A stretch of DNA of 64,000 nt, from positions 434,001 through 498,000 of the forward strand of contig CAJXYU010000003.1 of NCBI GenBank assembly GCA_913063155.1, written 5' to 3'. Below, one piece after another: positions 18,794-28,893 of this stretch; position 1 is the stretch's first letter, and the number at the start of each line of letters is the position of its first letter. The DNA is from an uncultured Desulfovibrio sp. Lineage in GTDB: Bacteria; Desulfobacterota; Desulfovibrionia; Desulfovibrionales; Desulfovibrionaceae. A program made the translations under genes and the position numbers. The notes under the pieces were generated by a model. That model saw only the letters and a program-made list of their open reading frames with translations. It did not search any database and was not told where the DNA came from.

Positions 18794-19546
18794 ATGAGGG
18801 TTGTTTTCTTGCTGTCGTTAATTCTAGTGGCCGTGTGCGGCGGGAGGGCCACGATTCCGGCGGGTGCCATGGAGCCGGAGGAGCTGATCTACCTGACAGA
18901 GAATTACTATCCGTACAACTATGTTCAGGACGGCAAGGTGGTTGGAATCTCACCGGACATCATCCGCGAAATGTGGAAGGTCATGGGAGCAAGAGAACAG
19001 GAATTCCATCTCTATCCATGGGCGCGGGCCTACCACACGGCGCAAAACGCACCGAATACCGTCCTCTTCGGCATGGCCCGCACCGGGGAACGGGAACATC
19101 TCTTCAAATGGGTCGGCCCCATCACGGTCAATCGCTTCGTCCTTTTCAAACGCAAGGACGCCGACAACGGCCCATTCACCGCCAAGGACCTCAAAGGGGC
19201 CACCGTCGGCACCGTGCGCAACGACGTAAGCGACCAGATCCTGGCAACCATGAAAACCGGCGCGCGCATTCAGCCGGTTTGTACCGTAGACATCAACCTA
19301 CGCAAAATATTGGACAAACGCATCGACTTCCTGGCGCACGAGGAGGCGTGTATGCGCATGCTCCTCAAGAAGCAGCTTCTGAACGAGGACACTCTGGCGC
19401 CGGTACTGACTCTCAGGGAGGTCCCCATCTACATCGCAGTCAGTACCGGCGTGCCCGACGAACTGGTGAAACGCCTCAACTCTGCCCTCGCCCAGGTCCG
19501 CAACTCCCCTGTCTACGACGAAATCTTTGAAAAATACATGCACTGA
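18794..19546 (+). CDS. Periplasmic substrate-binding protein (SBP_bac_3-like), orphan
   Basis: Signal peptide MRVVFLLSLILVAVCGG; LTENYYPYNYVQDGKVVGISPDIIREM; FKWVGPITVNRFVLFKR. Confidence 0.85.
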   Translation: MRVVFLLSLILVAVCGGRATIPAGAMEPEELIYLTENYYPYNYVQDGKVVGISPDIIREMWKVMGAREQEFHLYPWARAYHTAQNAPNTVLFGMARTGEREHLFKWVGPITVNRFVLFKRKDADNGPFTAKDLKGATVGTVRNDVSDQILATMKTGARIQPVCTVDINLRKILDKRIDFLAHEEACMRMLLKKQLLNEDTLAPVLTLREVPIYIAVSTGVPDELVKRLNSALAQVRNSPVYDEIFEKYMH

Positions 19547-19612
19547 TTCATTTTTATCCCCTTCTATTCAAGGCAGTTAAACGCAAAACCCCTGTATGGA
19601 TCCTCTTTTGCA

Positions 19613-19644
19613 TTGACAATATGAACATGAATTCATATTCATAT
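19613..19644 (+). promoter_or_regulatory. Promoter -35 (TTGACA) overlapped by 26-bp near-perfect palindrome, candidate TetR operator
   Basis: TTGACA + ATATGAACATGAATTCATATTCATAT (19619-19644), one mismatched pair. Confidence 0.65.
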
Positions 19645-19669
19645 TCTATCAAAAACACCGGAGGCAATC

Positions 19670-20239
19670 ATGAAAGGATCGTTTTTCAGGGGAACAACCC
19701 ACGTTTGCGACTACAAGTACCAGAAGTCCTTCGACAACTGGCTCAGGCGACTCGTGCACCCTCCTCAGAAGGTGCTGGGCGGCTGGGTGAAACCGGGCAT
19801 GACCGTCATAGACGCGGGGTGCGGCATCGGCTACTTCTCCCTGGGAATGGCCGGACTGGTGGGACCGGGAGGCAAAGTCATCTCCGTTGACCTGCAGGAT
19901 GGAGCATTGGCGAAACTGGAGCAACGCGCGGAAAAATCCGGGCTCGACTCGATCATCGAGACATACAAGTGCGAGGCGGACACCTTGGGTCCCCTACCCA
20001 AGGCCGACTTTGCCCTGGCGTTCTGGATGGTGCACGAAACCCCGGACGCAGGGAACTTCTTCAAGGAACTTCACAGCGCCTTGAACAGGAACAGCTACAT
20101 GCTCTTCACCGAGCCGCCCTTTCACATCAGCAAAAAACGCTTTGAGGAAGAAATCAACCTGGCCGAACAGGCGGGGTTCCGGTTCCTCGGCCAGCCAAAA
20201 ATCCGGTTCTGCAAATCCGCCCTGTTCGAAAGGCCGTAG
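19670..20239 (+). CDS. Class I SAM-dependent methyltransferase
   Basis: VKPGMTVIDAGCGIGYFSLGMAGLVGPGGKVISVDLQ motif I. Confidence 0.88.
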   Translation: MKGSFFRGTTHVCDYKYQKSFDNWLRRLVHPPQKVLGGWVKPGMTVIDAGCGIGYFSLGMAGLVGPGGKVISVDLQDGALAKLEQRAEKSGLDSIIETYKCEADTLGPLPKADFALAFWMVHETPDAGNFFKELHSALNRNSYMLFTEPPFHISKKRFEEEINLAEQAGFRFLGQPKIRFCKSALFERP

Positions 20240-20286
20240 CTTGATCCCGGAGTTCCGAAACGGTACACCCCTTTCCTGGAGAAGAC

Positions 20287-20907
20287 ATGACCAACACCGT
20301 GCGCACGCCGCAGCAAAAGCGCAGCATCGAAAAAAAACGCCGCATCCTCAAGGCCGCTTCGGAACTCATCGAACAGAAAGGTTTTTCCGGAATCACCATC
20401 AAGGGCATAGCCCGAAAGGCCAGGGTGGCCGTAGGCACCTTCTACAGCTACTTCAAGGACAAGGACGATCTGCTTCTCAACCTGATCACCTGGCACAAAC
20501 ACGATCTGGAAGAATCCATCTTTGATCACTTCCGCCAATTGGACACCGAATCCATGACCGGACGCGAAATCTGCCGCTGGATTGTGGAGGCGTCTCATGC
20601 CAGCCATATCTACTCCGCGGAAATGCACCGGCAGGCCCTGGCCCTGCGGCTCACGGATGAAGGCGCGCGAGCCCTGTCCATGCAAACCGAACGCTACGCC
20701 CTCCGACAAACCGAACAAATCCTTGAATCCTTGCAGCACAGGCTGCGGGTCACGGATCTGGAGGCCTCCTCCAGGGTGGCCATGGCCGCCATAGAGGAGG
20801 TGGTGCACAGCGAATGCTTCTTCGAGCAAACCATCGAGCGCGACCGCACTTTCGGAGAACTTATCGACATGCTGGCCCGTTACCTGTTCAAGGATCCCGA
20901 CGCATGA
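20287..20907 (+). CDS. TetR/AcrR family transcriptional regulator
   Basis: RILKAASELIEQKGFSGITIKGIARKARVAVGTFYSYFKDKDDLLLNLI. Confidence 0.93.
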   Translation: MTNTVRTPQQKRSIEKKRRILKAASELIEQKGFSGITIKGIARKARVAVGTFYSYFKDKDDLLLNLITWHKHDLEESIFDHFRQLDTESMTGREICRWIVEASHASHIYSAEMHRQALALRLTDEGARALSMQTERYALRQTEQILESLQHRLRVTDLEASSRVAMAAIEEVVHSECFFEQTIERDRTFGELIDMLARYLFKDPDA

Positions 20908-20966
20908 CGTTTACAGTCGGCCCGGCTCCTGATACTTGAGGGGCACACGACGATAATGAGGTTTGT

Positions 20967-21626
20967 ATGTTCACAGGATTGGTACTGGGAATGGGCAGGA
21001 TCGAATCTGCCGACAACATGGGGAACGAGACGCGCTTCGGCATCCGGGCGCTTTTCGACTTGGACGACATCGTGCTGGGCGAATCCATCGCCGTGAACGG
21101 TGTCTGCCTTACGGTGGAAACCTTCGGAGACCGTTGGTTCACGGCCTATGCCAGCGCCGAGTCCATGCGCGTCACCAACCTTGGCGAGTTCAAGTCCGGC
21201 GGCACCTGCAACCTGGAACGGGCCATGGCCGTGGGCGACCGCCTCGGCGGGCACATCGTCAGCGGGCACGTGGACTGCGTGGCCCAGGTGATGGAAGTAC
21301 GGCCATCGGGCGAATCCAAGATCTACCGAATATCCTACCCGACGAGCCAGGGTCGATACGTCATCACCAAAGGCTCCGTGGCTCTGGACGGCATCAGCCT
21401 GACCGTAAACGCCTGCGGCAAGGACTGGCTGGAGGTGAACATCATCCCCGAAACCCAAAAGGCCACCACCATTTCCGGCTGGGTTCCCGGCCGCAAGATA
21501 AACATGGAGACCGACGTCATCGGCAAGTACGTGGAGCGCATGGTGGCTCCATGGACCGAAGCCGGGGACGTTGAAGAAAAAAAATCCGGCCTGACCATGG
21601 AATTCCTGGCCAAGCACGGATTCTAG
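20967..21626 (+). CDS. ribE: Riboflavin synthase (alpha)
   Basis: MFTGLVLGMGRIES; ESIAVNGVCLTVE; GGHIVSGHVDCVA. Confidence 0.96.
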   Translation: MFTGLVLGMGRIESADNMGNETRFGIRALFDLDDIVLGESIAVNGVCLTVETFGDRWFTAYASAESMRVTNLGEFKSGGTCNLERAMAVGDRLGGHIVSGHVDCVAQVMEVRPSGESKIYRISYPTSQGRYVITKGSVALDGISLTVNACGKDWLEVNIIPETQKATTISGWVPGRKINMETDVIGKYVERMVAPWTEAGDVEEKKSGLTMEFLAKHGF

Positions 21627-21645
21627 GCACATCTCCGATGAATTC

Positions 21646-21678
21646 AAAGGCCCCCTGCACCCGGTGCAGGGGGCCTTT
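21646..21678 (+). terminator. Intrinsic terminator after ribE
   Basis: AAAGGCCCCCTGCACCCGGTGCAGGGGGCCTTT. Confidence 0.85.
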
Positions 21679-21756
21679 ATCATTGACCCCTTTTTCCACC
21701 CACATAATCATACCCGGACAAAACACTTTCTCTTTCAATTTCAAAGGAGGCGGGAT

Positions 21757-22083
21757 ATGGAATTTCTCTTCTGGCTGGCCGTACTCATCATTGTCTGCGC
21801 GGGCTGGTGGAAAATGTTCGAAAAGGCAGGCGCCCCCGGCTGGGCGGCCATCATCCCCATCTACAATCTCTGGGTGCTCAACCGCATAGGCGGCAAGCCC
21901 TGGTGGTGGATGATTCTCTATTTCGTACCCCTCATCAACCTGGTCATGCTCTTCCTCCTGTATATGGCGGTGGCCAGAAAATTCGGGGAAGGCTTCATTT
22001 ATGCGGTGGGCTTATTCATTCTGCCCATCATTTTCTTCCCCATTCTCGGATTCGGCAGAGCGCAATACAGTGCAGCCGCTTAA
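21757..22083 (+). CDS. DUF5684-type small membrane protein
   Basis: FEKAGAPGWAAIIPIYNLWVLNRIGGKPWWWMILYFVPLINLVMLFLLYMAVARKFG. Confidence 0.8.
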   Translation: MEFLFWLAVLIIVCAGWWKMFEKAGAPGWAAIIPIYNLWVLNRIGGKPWWWMILYFVPLINLVMLFLLYMAVARKFGEGFIYAVGLFILPIIFFPILGFGRAQYSAAA

Positions 22084-22101
22084 AGCTGCAGGAAAAAACA
22101 T

Positions 22102-22126
22102 GGGGGCCTTTTGTTAAAAGACCCCC
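22102..22126 (+). terminator. Hairpin terminator
   Basis: GGGGGCCTTTTGTTAAAAGACCCCC. Confidence 0.55.
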
Positions 22127-22319
22127 TCAATTCTTCCTGAATTCTGCCGGAAACATCCCTCCCTCTCCAAATTCATCATCTTGTCGCGTTATAATTTCAC
22201 CCGCCTTTCTAAAGAATCGAACAAAGTCTGCCGATCAAACAAGAGAACAGGCGGAATTTATCCGCCGTCCGGGAGCCCGCACGGAAGCGGATTCCCAAGG
22301 GGAACAGGGAGATAAAGGC

Positions 22320-23045
22320 ATGGCCACGGACGGCAATGTTCTTTTCAGCATAATCACACCAAGCGTGGGATGCAGACCGCGCGCCCTGCAGTATGCGGTG
22401 GACAGCGTGGAAAAGGCTGCACGATTCGCAGGTCTCGGCCCGGAGCAGGTCGAGATCCTCATCGGTTTTGACGGTGTAAAGGGAACTCCTCCCAACAGCC
22501 CCCTGTCCATGCGCTGCATCAACTTCCCCCCCGACAACGACTGGGGCAACGGCATCCGCAACATGCTGGTGAAGATAGCCAAAGGCCGCAAGCTCATCTT
22601 CCTGGACGACGATAACGTGCTCAAGCCCAATGCGTTGCGCCTGTACTTGAAACATTTCGAAGCCGAAATGATCATCGGCCGCATCGACACTCAGCTGGCC
22701 TTCGACAAACCCTACATTCCTGAAGACGGCGACGGCTCCGTGGTGCGCCCCTGCAACATCGACCCGCTCTGCCTCTGCCTTTCCCGCGAACTGGTTGTGG
22801 ACCGCTGCAGCGGCTGGGGCTACCAGGGCAAATACGAGGCCGACTATCTGAACATCCTCGACTGGCACCGTCGCGCCCGCAGCGTGGTGGCCATGGACGA
22901 CCTTGTGGGCATCTACGATGCAGGCCGCAGCCTGGACCGCGCAGCCCTGTCCCGCCGCCAGATGAACCTGCTGGACCGCATGGCCGCCGAAAAAGGCGTG
23001 CCTGCACAGGGAGTCAGAAACAACGTGGTGGCCTTCAACTCCTGA
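22320..23045 (+). CDS. Glycosyltransferase family 2-like protein
   Basis: FSIITPSVGCRPRALQYAVDSVEKA; KLIFLDDDNVLKPNALRLYLKHFE; start set at 22320 rather than ORF start 21807. Confidence 0.75.
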   Translation: MATDGNVLFSIITPSVGCRPRALQYAVDSVEKAARFAGLGPEQVEILIGFDGVKGTPPNSPLSMRCINFPPDNDWGNGIRNMLVKIAKGRKLIFLDDDNVLKPNALRLYLKHFEAEMIIGRIDTQLAFDKPYIPEDGDGSVVRPCNIDPLCLCLSRELVVDRCSGWGYQGKYEADYLNILDWHRRARSVVAMDDLVGIYDAGRSLDRAALSRRQMNLLDRMAAEKGVPAQGVRNNVVAFNS

Positions 23046-23138
23046 CCGCCGCCGATCCCCACATCCCCGCCTCGACACAAAATCCGCTTTGGCGTATCCT
23101 GCGCCCTCCTTTTTGCCATGCATACCGAGGAGAGAATC

Positions 23139-23711
23139 ATGGAACCGACACGCTGCCCCTGGGCCAAGCACCCGCTCGAAATCGAATACCACGACCATGA
23201 GTGGGGCGTCCCTTTGCGCGACGACCGCAAGCAGTTTGAATTCCTGCTGCTCGAATCGGCCCAGGCAGGGTTGAGTTGGCTGACCATCCTCAAACGCAGA
23301 GAAAACTACCGGACCGCCTTTGCCGACTTCGATCCGGAGATCGTGGCCCGCTTCGATCAGACCATGGTGGAGAATCTGATGCAGGACACAGGCATCATCC
23401 GCAACCGCAAGAAAATCGAGTCCGCCATAAACAACGCGCAGGCCTTTCTGAATATTCGGAAAGAATTCGGCACGTTCTGCAATTATGTATGGGGATTCGT
23501 TGACGGTTCTCCCATCCGGAACGCCTGGAAAAGCCTTGATGAGATTCCCGCCACGACGCCTCTTTCCGAGACCCTGTCCAAGGACCTGAAAAAACGAGGC
23601 TTCACCTTTATGGGGCCCACCATTGTCTACGCGTACATGCAGGCCACAGGTATGGTTAACGATCACCTGGTCTCCTGCCCCCGCCACGAAGATGTCAGGT
23701 CCATGGAGTGA
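23139..23711 (+). CDS. tag: DNA-3-methyladenine glycosylase I
   Basis: RCPWAKHPLEIEYHDHEWGVPLRDDRKQFEFLLLESAQAGLSWLTIL; GFTFMGPTIVYAYMQATGMVNDH. Confidence 0.95.
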   Translation: MEPTRCPWAKHPLEIEYHDHEWGVPLRDDRKQFEFLLLESAQAGLSWLTILKRRENYRTAFADFDPEIVARFDQTMVENLMQDTGIIRNRKKIESAINNAQAFLNIRKEFGTFCNYVWGFVDGSPIRNAWKSLDEIPATTPLSETLSKDLKKRGFTFMGPTIVYAYMQATGMVNDHLVSCPRHEDVRSME

Positions 23712-23813
23712 TCAGGCGCAAAACTCACCTTCCTGCCTCGCTCCATAAATGGCCCGCATTCCTTGCTTTGCCTCCGGCATTACGGCCTCCCCACCCGGCC
23801 TTCACAGGAACAT

Positions 23814-23939
23814 CAAATATTAATATAAATATTTGTATTTTATAAACATTTACTGCAAGAAAATTCCATTTCACCATTGAAGACTTTTCAGGTAAATAGG
23901 GGGGTTCCATAATTATGGACCAACGGAAACACCCTTCCG
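23814..23939 (+). promoter_or_regulatory. ribBA leader with three inverted repeats
   Basis: CAAATATTAATATAAATATTTG (23814-23835), TCCATAATTATGGA (23906-23919), CGGAAACACCCTTCCG (23924-23939). Confidence 0.4.
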
Positions 23940-23971
23940 CTGGATATATAGCTCTTTCAAGAGGTGAAAAA

Positions 23972-25189
23972 ATGCCGCTGTGCACCATAGAAGAAGCCAT
24001 TGAGGATATCCGCCAAGGTAAAATGGTCATCATGGTCGATGACGAAGACCGTGAAAACGAAGGCGATCTGGTCTGCGCCGCAGAACATGTGACGCCCGCC
24101 ATCATCAACTTCATGGCCACCCACGGCCGTGGACTCATCTGCCTGGCCATGGACGGCGAGCTGGTCGACCGCCTCAAGCTGCCCATGATGGCCCAAAGCA
24201 ACGAATCCCAGTTCGGCACCAACTTCACGGTTTCCATCGAGGCCCGTGAAGGCGTGACCACAGGAATTTCCGCATTCGACCGCGCCACCACCATACAAAA
24301 AGCCGTGGCCGACGACGTGACTCCCCACGACATCGTCACCCCCGGCCACATCTTTCCGCTGCGCGCCAAGGACGGCGGCGTTCTCGTTCGTGCGGGCCAG
24401 ACCGAAGGTTCTGTGGACATCTCCCGCCTCGCCGGAGAAAAACCGGCCGGCGTCATCTGCGAAATCATGCGCGACGACGGTGAAATGGCCCGTATGCCGG
24501 ACCTGGAAAAATTCGCAGAACAGCACGACCTCAAGATCTGCTCGGTCGCCGACCTCATCGCCTACCGCATGCAGTTCGGGGACGTTTCCGTAACCAAGGT
24601 CGCCGACGCCGAGCTGCCCACGCGTTGGGGACATTTCAAGAGCACAGCCTTCCATTCTTCTTCCGACGGGAAAACCCACATTGCCCTGCACATGGGCGAC
24701 ATCCACCCCGACGAGCCAGTGCTGGTGCGCGTGCATTCCGAGTGCCTTACCGGCGACGTGTTCGGCTCACTGCGCTGCGACTGCGGCAACCAGCTTGCCG
24801 ACGCCATGTGCATGATCCGCAACGAGGGCAAGGGCGTGCTGGTCTATATGCGCCAGGAAGGGCGTGGCATAGGTCTGGGCAACAAAATCAAGGCCTACCA
24901 CCTGCAGGACCAGGGCTACGACACCGTGGAAGCCAACGTGAAGCTCGGCTTTCCGCCGGACATGCGCGACTACGGCGTGGGAGCGCAGATCCTGGTGGCT
25001 CTGGGCGTGTCCAAGATGCGCCTGATGACCAACAACCCCAAGAAGATGGTGGGGCTGGAAGGCTACGGCCTGGAGGTCTTCGAGCGTGTGCCCATTGAAA
25101 CAGGCGCCTGCGAAGTCAACCTCGAATACCTGAAGACCAAAAAGAAAAAGATGGGGCACATGCTCCACTTTGAAGATGAAAACGAGTAA
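23972..25189 (+). CDS. ribBA: Bifunctional 3,4-dihydroxy-2-butanone-4-phosphate synthase/GTP cyclohydrolase II
   Basis: [65 protein letters not shown]. Confidence 0.96.
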   Translation: MPLCTIEEAIEDIRQGKMVIMVDDEDRENEGDLVCAAEHVTPAIINFMATHGRGLICLAMDGELVDRLKLPMMAQSNESQFGTNFTVSIEAREGVTTGISAFDRATTIQKAVADDVTPHDIVTPGHIFPLRAKDGGVLVRAGQTEGSVDISRLAGEKPAGVICEIMRDDGEMARMPDLEKFAEQHDLKICSVADLIAYRMQFGDVSVTKVADAELPTRWGHFKSTAFHSSSDGKTHIALHMGDIHPDEPVLVRVHSECLTGDVFGSLRCDCGNQLADAMCMIRNEGKGVLVYMRQEGRGIGLGNKIKAYHLQDQGYDTVEANVKLGFPPDMRDYGVGAQILVALGVSKMRLMTNNPKKMVGLEGYGLEVFERVPIETGACEVNLEYLKTKKKKMGHMLHFEDENE

Positions 25190-25221
25190 CGTCACACAAA
25201 ACTGACGCGGAGGATATTTCC

Positions 25222-25692
25222 ATGCTGCACGTGAAGACCATTGAAGGACAACTCGAAGCCAAAGGCCTGAAAGTGGGCCTTGTCGCCGGACGTTTCAACG
25301 ACTTCATCGTCGACAAACTCATCGGTGGCTCGGTTGACTACCTGACCCGCCACGGCCTCGAGCGCGAGAACATCACTCTGGTCAAGGCTCCCGGCGCTTT
25401 CGAACTGCCCCTGGTGGCCAAGAAGATGGCCGAATCCGGCAAGTACGACGGCATCGTGGTACTCGGCGCGGTCATCCGCGGCGCAACCCCGCACTTCGAC
25501 TTCGTATCCAACGAGTGCGCCAAGGGCGTCGCCCAGGCCAGCCTGGAGTCGGGTGTGCCCATGGGTTTCGGCGTGCTGACCTGCGACACCCTGGAACAGG
25601 CCATTGAACGCGCCGGTTCCAAGGCGGGCAACAAGGGTGTTGAAGCCGCTTCCGCCCTGCTGGAAACCATCCGCGTTCTGGAGCAACTGTAG
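25222..25692 (+). CDS. ribH: 6,7-dimethyl-8-ribityllumazine synthase
   Basis: [49 protein letters not shown]. Confidence 0.96.
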   Translation: MLHVKTIEGQLEAKGLKVGLVAGRFNDFIVDKLIGGSVDYLTRHGLERENITLVKAPGAFELPLVAKKMAESGKYDGIVVLGAVIRGATPHFDFVSNECAKGVAQASLESGVPMGFGVLTCDTLEQAIERAGSKAGNKGVEAASALLETIRVLEQL

Positions 25693-25695
25693 TTC

Positions 25696-26169
25696 ATGAA
25701 CAAAAAGAAAAAGGGCAACAGGCCCGGCATACGCAGGGTTGGCCGCACCCTGGCCTTCCAGGTCCTCTACGGGCAGTCGTTCGTGGAGGCCCCGGACACG
25801 AAGCAGCTGGAGCAGGCCATCCTGGAAAATCCCGCGGTTCTAGACGAAGAATCCGCGGCGGCCATAGACTTTGCCCAGCAACTGGTCCTCGGCGTCGTCG
25901 CCGACCGCAACGAAATAGACAAGATAATCACCAACCACTCCCAGCACTGGAAGCTGGAGCGGATCGCCAAAGTGGAGTTGTCCATCCTGCGTCTCTCGGT
26001 CTACGAGATGACCAGGACGGACATCCCGCTACGCGCCTGCATCAACGAGGCCATCGAGTTGTCCAAGACCTTCGGGGACGACAACTCTCGCGGTTTCATC
26101 AACGGCATCCTGGACGCCGTTGCCAAGGCCGTGGACGGTGGCGAATTCGGAGTGGAAAAGAAATTCTAA
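25696..26169 (+). CDS. nusB: Transcription antitermination factor NusB
   Basis: RRVGRTLAFQVLYG...RIAKVELSILRLSVYEM...CINEAIELSKTFGDDNSRGFINGILDAVAK. Confidence 0.95.
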   Translation: MNKKKKGNRPGIRRVGRTLAFQVLYGQSFVEAPDTKQLEQAILENPAVLDEESAAAIDFAQQLVLGVVADRNEIDKIITNHSQHWKLERIAKVELSILRLSVYEMTRTDIPLRACINEAIELSKTFGDDNSRGFINGILDAVAKAVDGGEFGVEKKF

Positions 26170-26201
26170 CGGTGAATACAGTAATTTCAAGGACTTGATC
26201 A

Positions 26202-28703
26202 ATGGGCATCGGCAAATACCAACCGGAAAAGATTGAGAATAAATGGCAGGACATCTGGCAGAAGTCCGGATGTTTCGAAGTGGAGGCCGACAAGAGCAAG
26301 GACAAGTACTATGTGCTTGAAATGTTCCCCTATCCGTCCGGCAAGATCCACATGGGACATGTGCGCAACTATTCCATCGGCGACGTGGTCGCCCGCTTCA
26401 AGGCCATGCAGGGCTACAACGTACTACACCCCATGGGTTGGGACGCCTTCGGCCTGCCCGCCGAGAACGCGGCCATCAAGAACAACTCCCACCCGGCCGC
26501 CTGGACCTACCAGAACATCTCCGAGATGCGCGAACAGCTGAAAAGGCTGGGTTATTCCTACGACTGGAGGCGCGAAATGGCTTCCTGTCGTCCGGAATAC
26601 TACAAGTGGGAGCAGCTTTTCTTCCTGAAATTCCTGGAAAAAGGTTTGATCTACCGCAAGAACTCACCGGTGAACTGGTGCCCGGACTGCCACACCGTGC
26701 TCGCCAACGAGCAGGTGGAGGACGGCCTGTGCTGGCGCTGCGATTCCGAGGTCCAGCAAAAGGACATGGAGCAGTGGTTCCTGCGCATCACTGATTACGC
26801 GGACGAACTTCTGGACGATCTGGATAGTCTGGACAAGGGCTGGCCCGAGCGCGTGTTGACCATGCAGCGCAACTGGATCGGCAAAAGCTACGGTTCGGAG
26901 CTGACCTTCCGTTTCAAGGGCATGGACGAGACCGTCACGGTCTTCACCACCCGACCGGACACCCTGTTCGGGGCCACCTTCATGAGCCTGGCCGCCGAAC
27001 ATCCGCTGGTGGAAAAACTCATAGAGAATTACGAAAAGGCCGATGAGGTACGCGCCTTCTGCGACAAGGTCCGCAACATGGACCGAATCAAGCGCGGCGC
27101 CGACGACCTGGAAAAGGAAGGCGTCTTCACCGGCGCGTACGTGGTCAACCCGGTCACAGGCAAGGACATGCCCGTCTACGTGGCCAACTTCGTGCTCATG
27201 GCCTACGGCACCGGCGCGGTTATGGCCGTTCCAGCCCACGACCAGCGCGATTTCGAGTTCGCCACCAAATACGATCTTCCCATGCAGGTGGTCATCAACC
27301 CGCCCGACCTGCACAAAAGCGGCGACATCCTCAATCTGGAGAACATGGACGCCGCATACACCGACCCCGGCTTCCTGGTGAATTCCGGCCAATTCGACGG
27401 CACGGACAACGAATCCGCCAAGAAGGCCGTGGTGGAACACCTGGACAAGGAAGGTTTGGGCAAAATGGCGGTCAACTACCGCCTGCGCGACTGGAACGTC
27501 TCCCGTCAGCGCTTCTGGGGCGCTCCCATCCCGGTCATGTACTGCGACGCCTGCGGGGTGGTGCCCGTGCCCGAGGATGAGCTGCCCGTGCAGCTGCCGG
27601 AGAACGCCCAGGTTCGGGCGGACGGACGCTCGCCGCTGCCCATGATGGACGAATTCGTAAACTGCACCTGCCCCAAGTGCGGCGGCGCGGCGCGGCGCGA
27701 GACCGACACCCTGGACACCTTCTTCGAATCCAGCTGGTACTTCCTGCGTTACTGCGACCCGCGAAACGCGGACGCTCCGTGGGATCGCGAGTCCCTGGAC
27801 TACTGGATGCAGGTGGACCAGTACATCGGCGGCATTGAGCACGCCATCCTGCATCTGCTCTACGCCCGCTTCTTCACCAAGCTGCTGCGCGACTGCGGCT
27901 ACGTCACTGCGGCCGAGCCGTTCGCCAACCTGCTCACTCAGGGCATGGTGCTCAAGGACGGCGCTAAAATGTCCAAGTCCAAGGGCAACGTGGTCGCTCC
28001 CAGCGAAATGATCAAAAAATACGGCGCGGACGCCACCCGCCTGTTCATTCTCTTTGCGGCTCCGCCTGCAAAGGAACTGGAATGGTCGGACCGCGGTATC
28101 GAAGGCGCGTATCGTTTCATCAACCGCCTCTGGCGACTGGTGGAGGACCTGGAAGAGGTGCTCACCCCGGCCAAGCCGGTCTCCTACAGCGACACCAAGT
28201 CGGAAGCGGCCAAGAACCTGCGCCGCAAGGAGCACGATACCATCCGCCGCGCCACCCGCGACATCGAGAACGATTTCCAGTTCAACACGGTCATAGCCGC
28301 CATCATGGAACTGGTGAACGAACTCTACGGCTGCAAAGAAGAACTCAAGGCCACCGAGCCCGAGGCCCTGTCCTCGGCCGTGGCCACCGTCCTGACCTTG
28401 CTCGCGCCCATTGCCCCGCACATCTGCGAGGAACTCTGGGAAGTACAGGGACACAAGGAACGCATGGTTGACCAGCCCTGGCCCACCCATGACGATTCCG
28501 CCCTGGTGCGGGACGAGGTCACCGTGGTCGTCCAAGTCTGCGGCAAGGTGCGCGGCAAGATTACCGTGCCCAACAACGCCCCGCAGGAAGACGTGGAAAA
28601 GGCCGCCATGGAGCAGGAAAACGTGACCAAGCACATCGAAGGCAAAACCGTGCGCAAGGTCATCGTCATCCCCAACAAACTGGTCAACATAGTGGCCAAC
28701 TAG
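26202..28703 (+). CDS. leuS: Leucyl-tRNA synthetase
   Basis: [42 protein letters not shown]. Confidence 0.97.
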   Translation: MGIGKYQPEKIENKWQDIWQKSGCFEVEADKSKDKYYVLEMFPYPSGKIHMGHVRNYSIGDVVARFKAMQGYNVLHPMGWDAFGLPAENAAIKNNSHPAAWTYQNISEMREQLKRLGYSYDWRREMASCRPEYYKWEQLFFLKFLEKGLIYRKNSPVNWCPDCHTVLANEQVEDGLCWRCDSEVQQKDMEQWFLRITDYADELLDDLDSLDKGWPERVLTMQRNWIGKSYGSELTFRFKGMDETVTVFTTRPDTLFGATFMSLAAEHPLVEKLIENYEKADEVRAFCDKVRNMDRIKRGADDLEKEGVFTGAYVVNPVTGKDMPVYVANFVLMAYGTGAVMAVPAHDQRDFEFATKYDLPMQVVINPPDLHKSGDILNLENMDAAYTDPGFLVNSGQFDGTDNESAKKAVVEHLDKEGLGKMAVNYRLRDWNVSRQRFWGAPIPVMYCDACGVVPVPEDELPVQLPENAQVRADGRSPLPMMDEFVNCTCPKCGGAARRETDTLDTFFESSWYFLRYCDPRNADAPWDRESLDYWMQVDQYIGGIEHAILHLLYARFFTKLLRDCGYVTAAEPFANLLTQGMVLKDGAKMSKSKGNVVAPSEMIKKYGADATRLFILFAAPPAKELEWSDRGIEGAYRFINRLWRLVEDLEEVLTPAKPVSYSDTKSEAAKNLRRKEHDTIRRATRDIENDFQFNTVIAAIMELVNELYGCKEELKATEPEALSSAVATVLTLLAPIAPHICEELWEVQGHKERMVDQPWPTHDDSALVRDEVTVVVQVCGKVRGKITVPNNAPQEDVEKAAMEQENVTKHIEGKTVRKVIVIPNKLVNIVAN

Positions 28704-28721
28704 GGACACGCAAAGCAAAAC

Positions 28722-28760
28722 AAAAGCCCCGGCGCCCATGCAATGCCGGGGCTTTCTTTT
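28722..28760 (+). terminator. Intrinsic terminator of leuS
   Basis: AAAGCCCCGGCGCCCATGCAATGCCGGGGCTTTCTTTTTAT. Confidence 0.9.
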
Positions 28761-28773
28761 TATCCCTTTCCAA

Positions 28774-28893
28774 GCCTGTTCAGAAAGTTCAAGTGCAAGG
28801 CGCAAAATGAAACCAGCCCGCAGCGTATGGAACAATACGTGAGGAGCTGGTTTCTTTGCTGCAACACAACAATCGAGCGCTTTTCAACCGGCG
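28774..28893 (+). repeat. Dispersed palindromic repeat, copy D
   Basis: CCTGTTCAGAAAGTTCAAGTGCAAGGCGCAAAATG...CAGCGTATGGAACAATACGTGAGGAGCTGGTTTCTTTGCTGCAACACAACAATCGAGCGCTTTTCAACCGG. Confidence 0.6.

Noticed and set aside
23712-23971. Possible FMN riboswitch before ribBA
   Set aside because: Conserved RFN blocks not recognisable; reported only as a structured leader.
26664-28835. 723-aa minus-strand ORF antisense to leuS
   Set aside because: Shadow ORF of a highly biased GC-rich gene.
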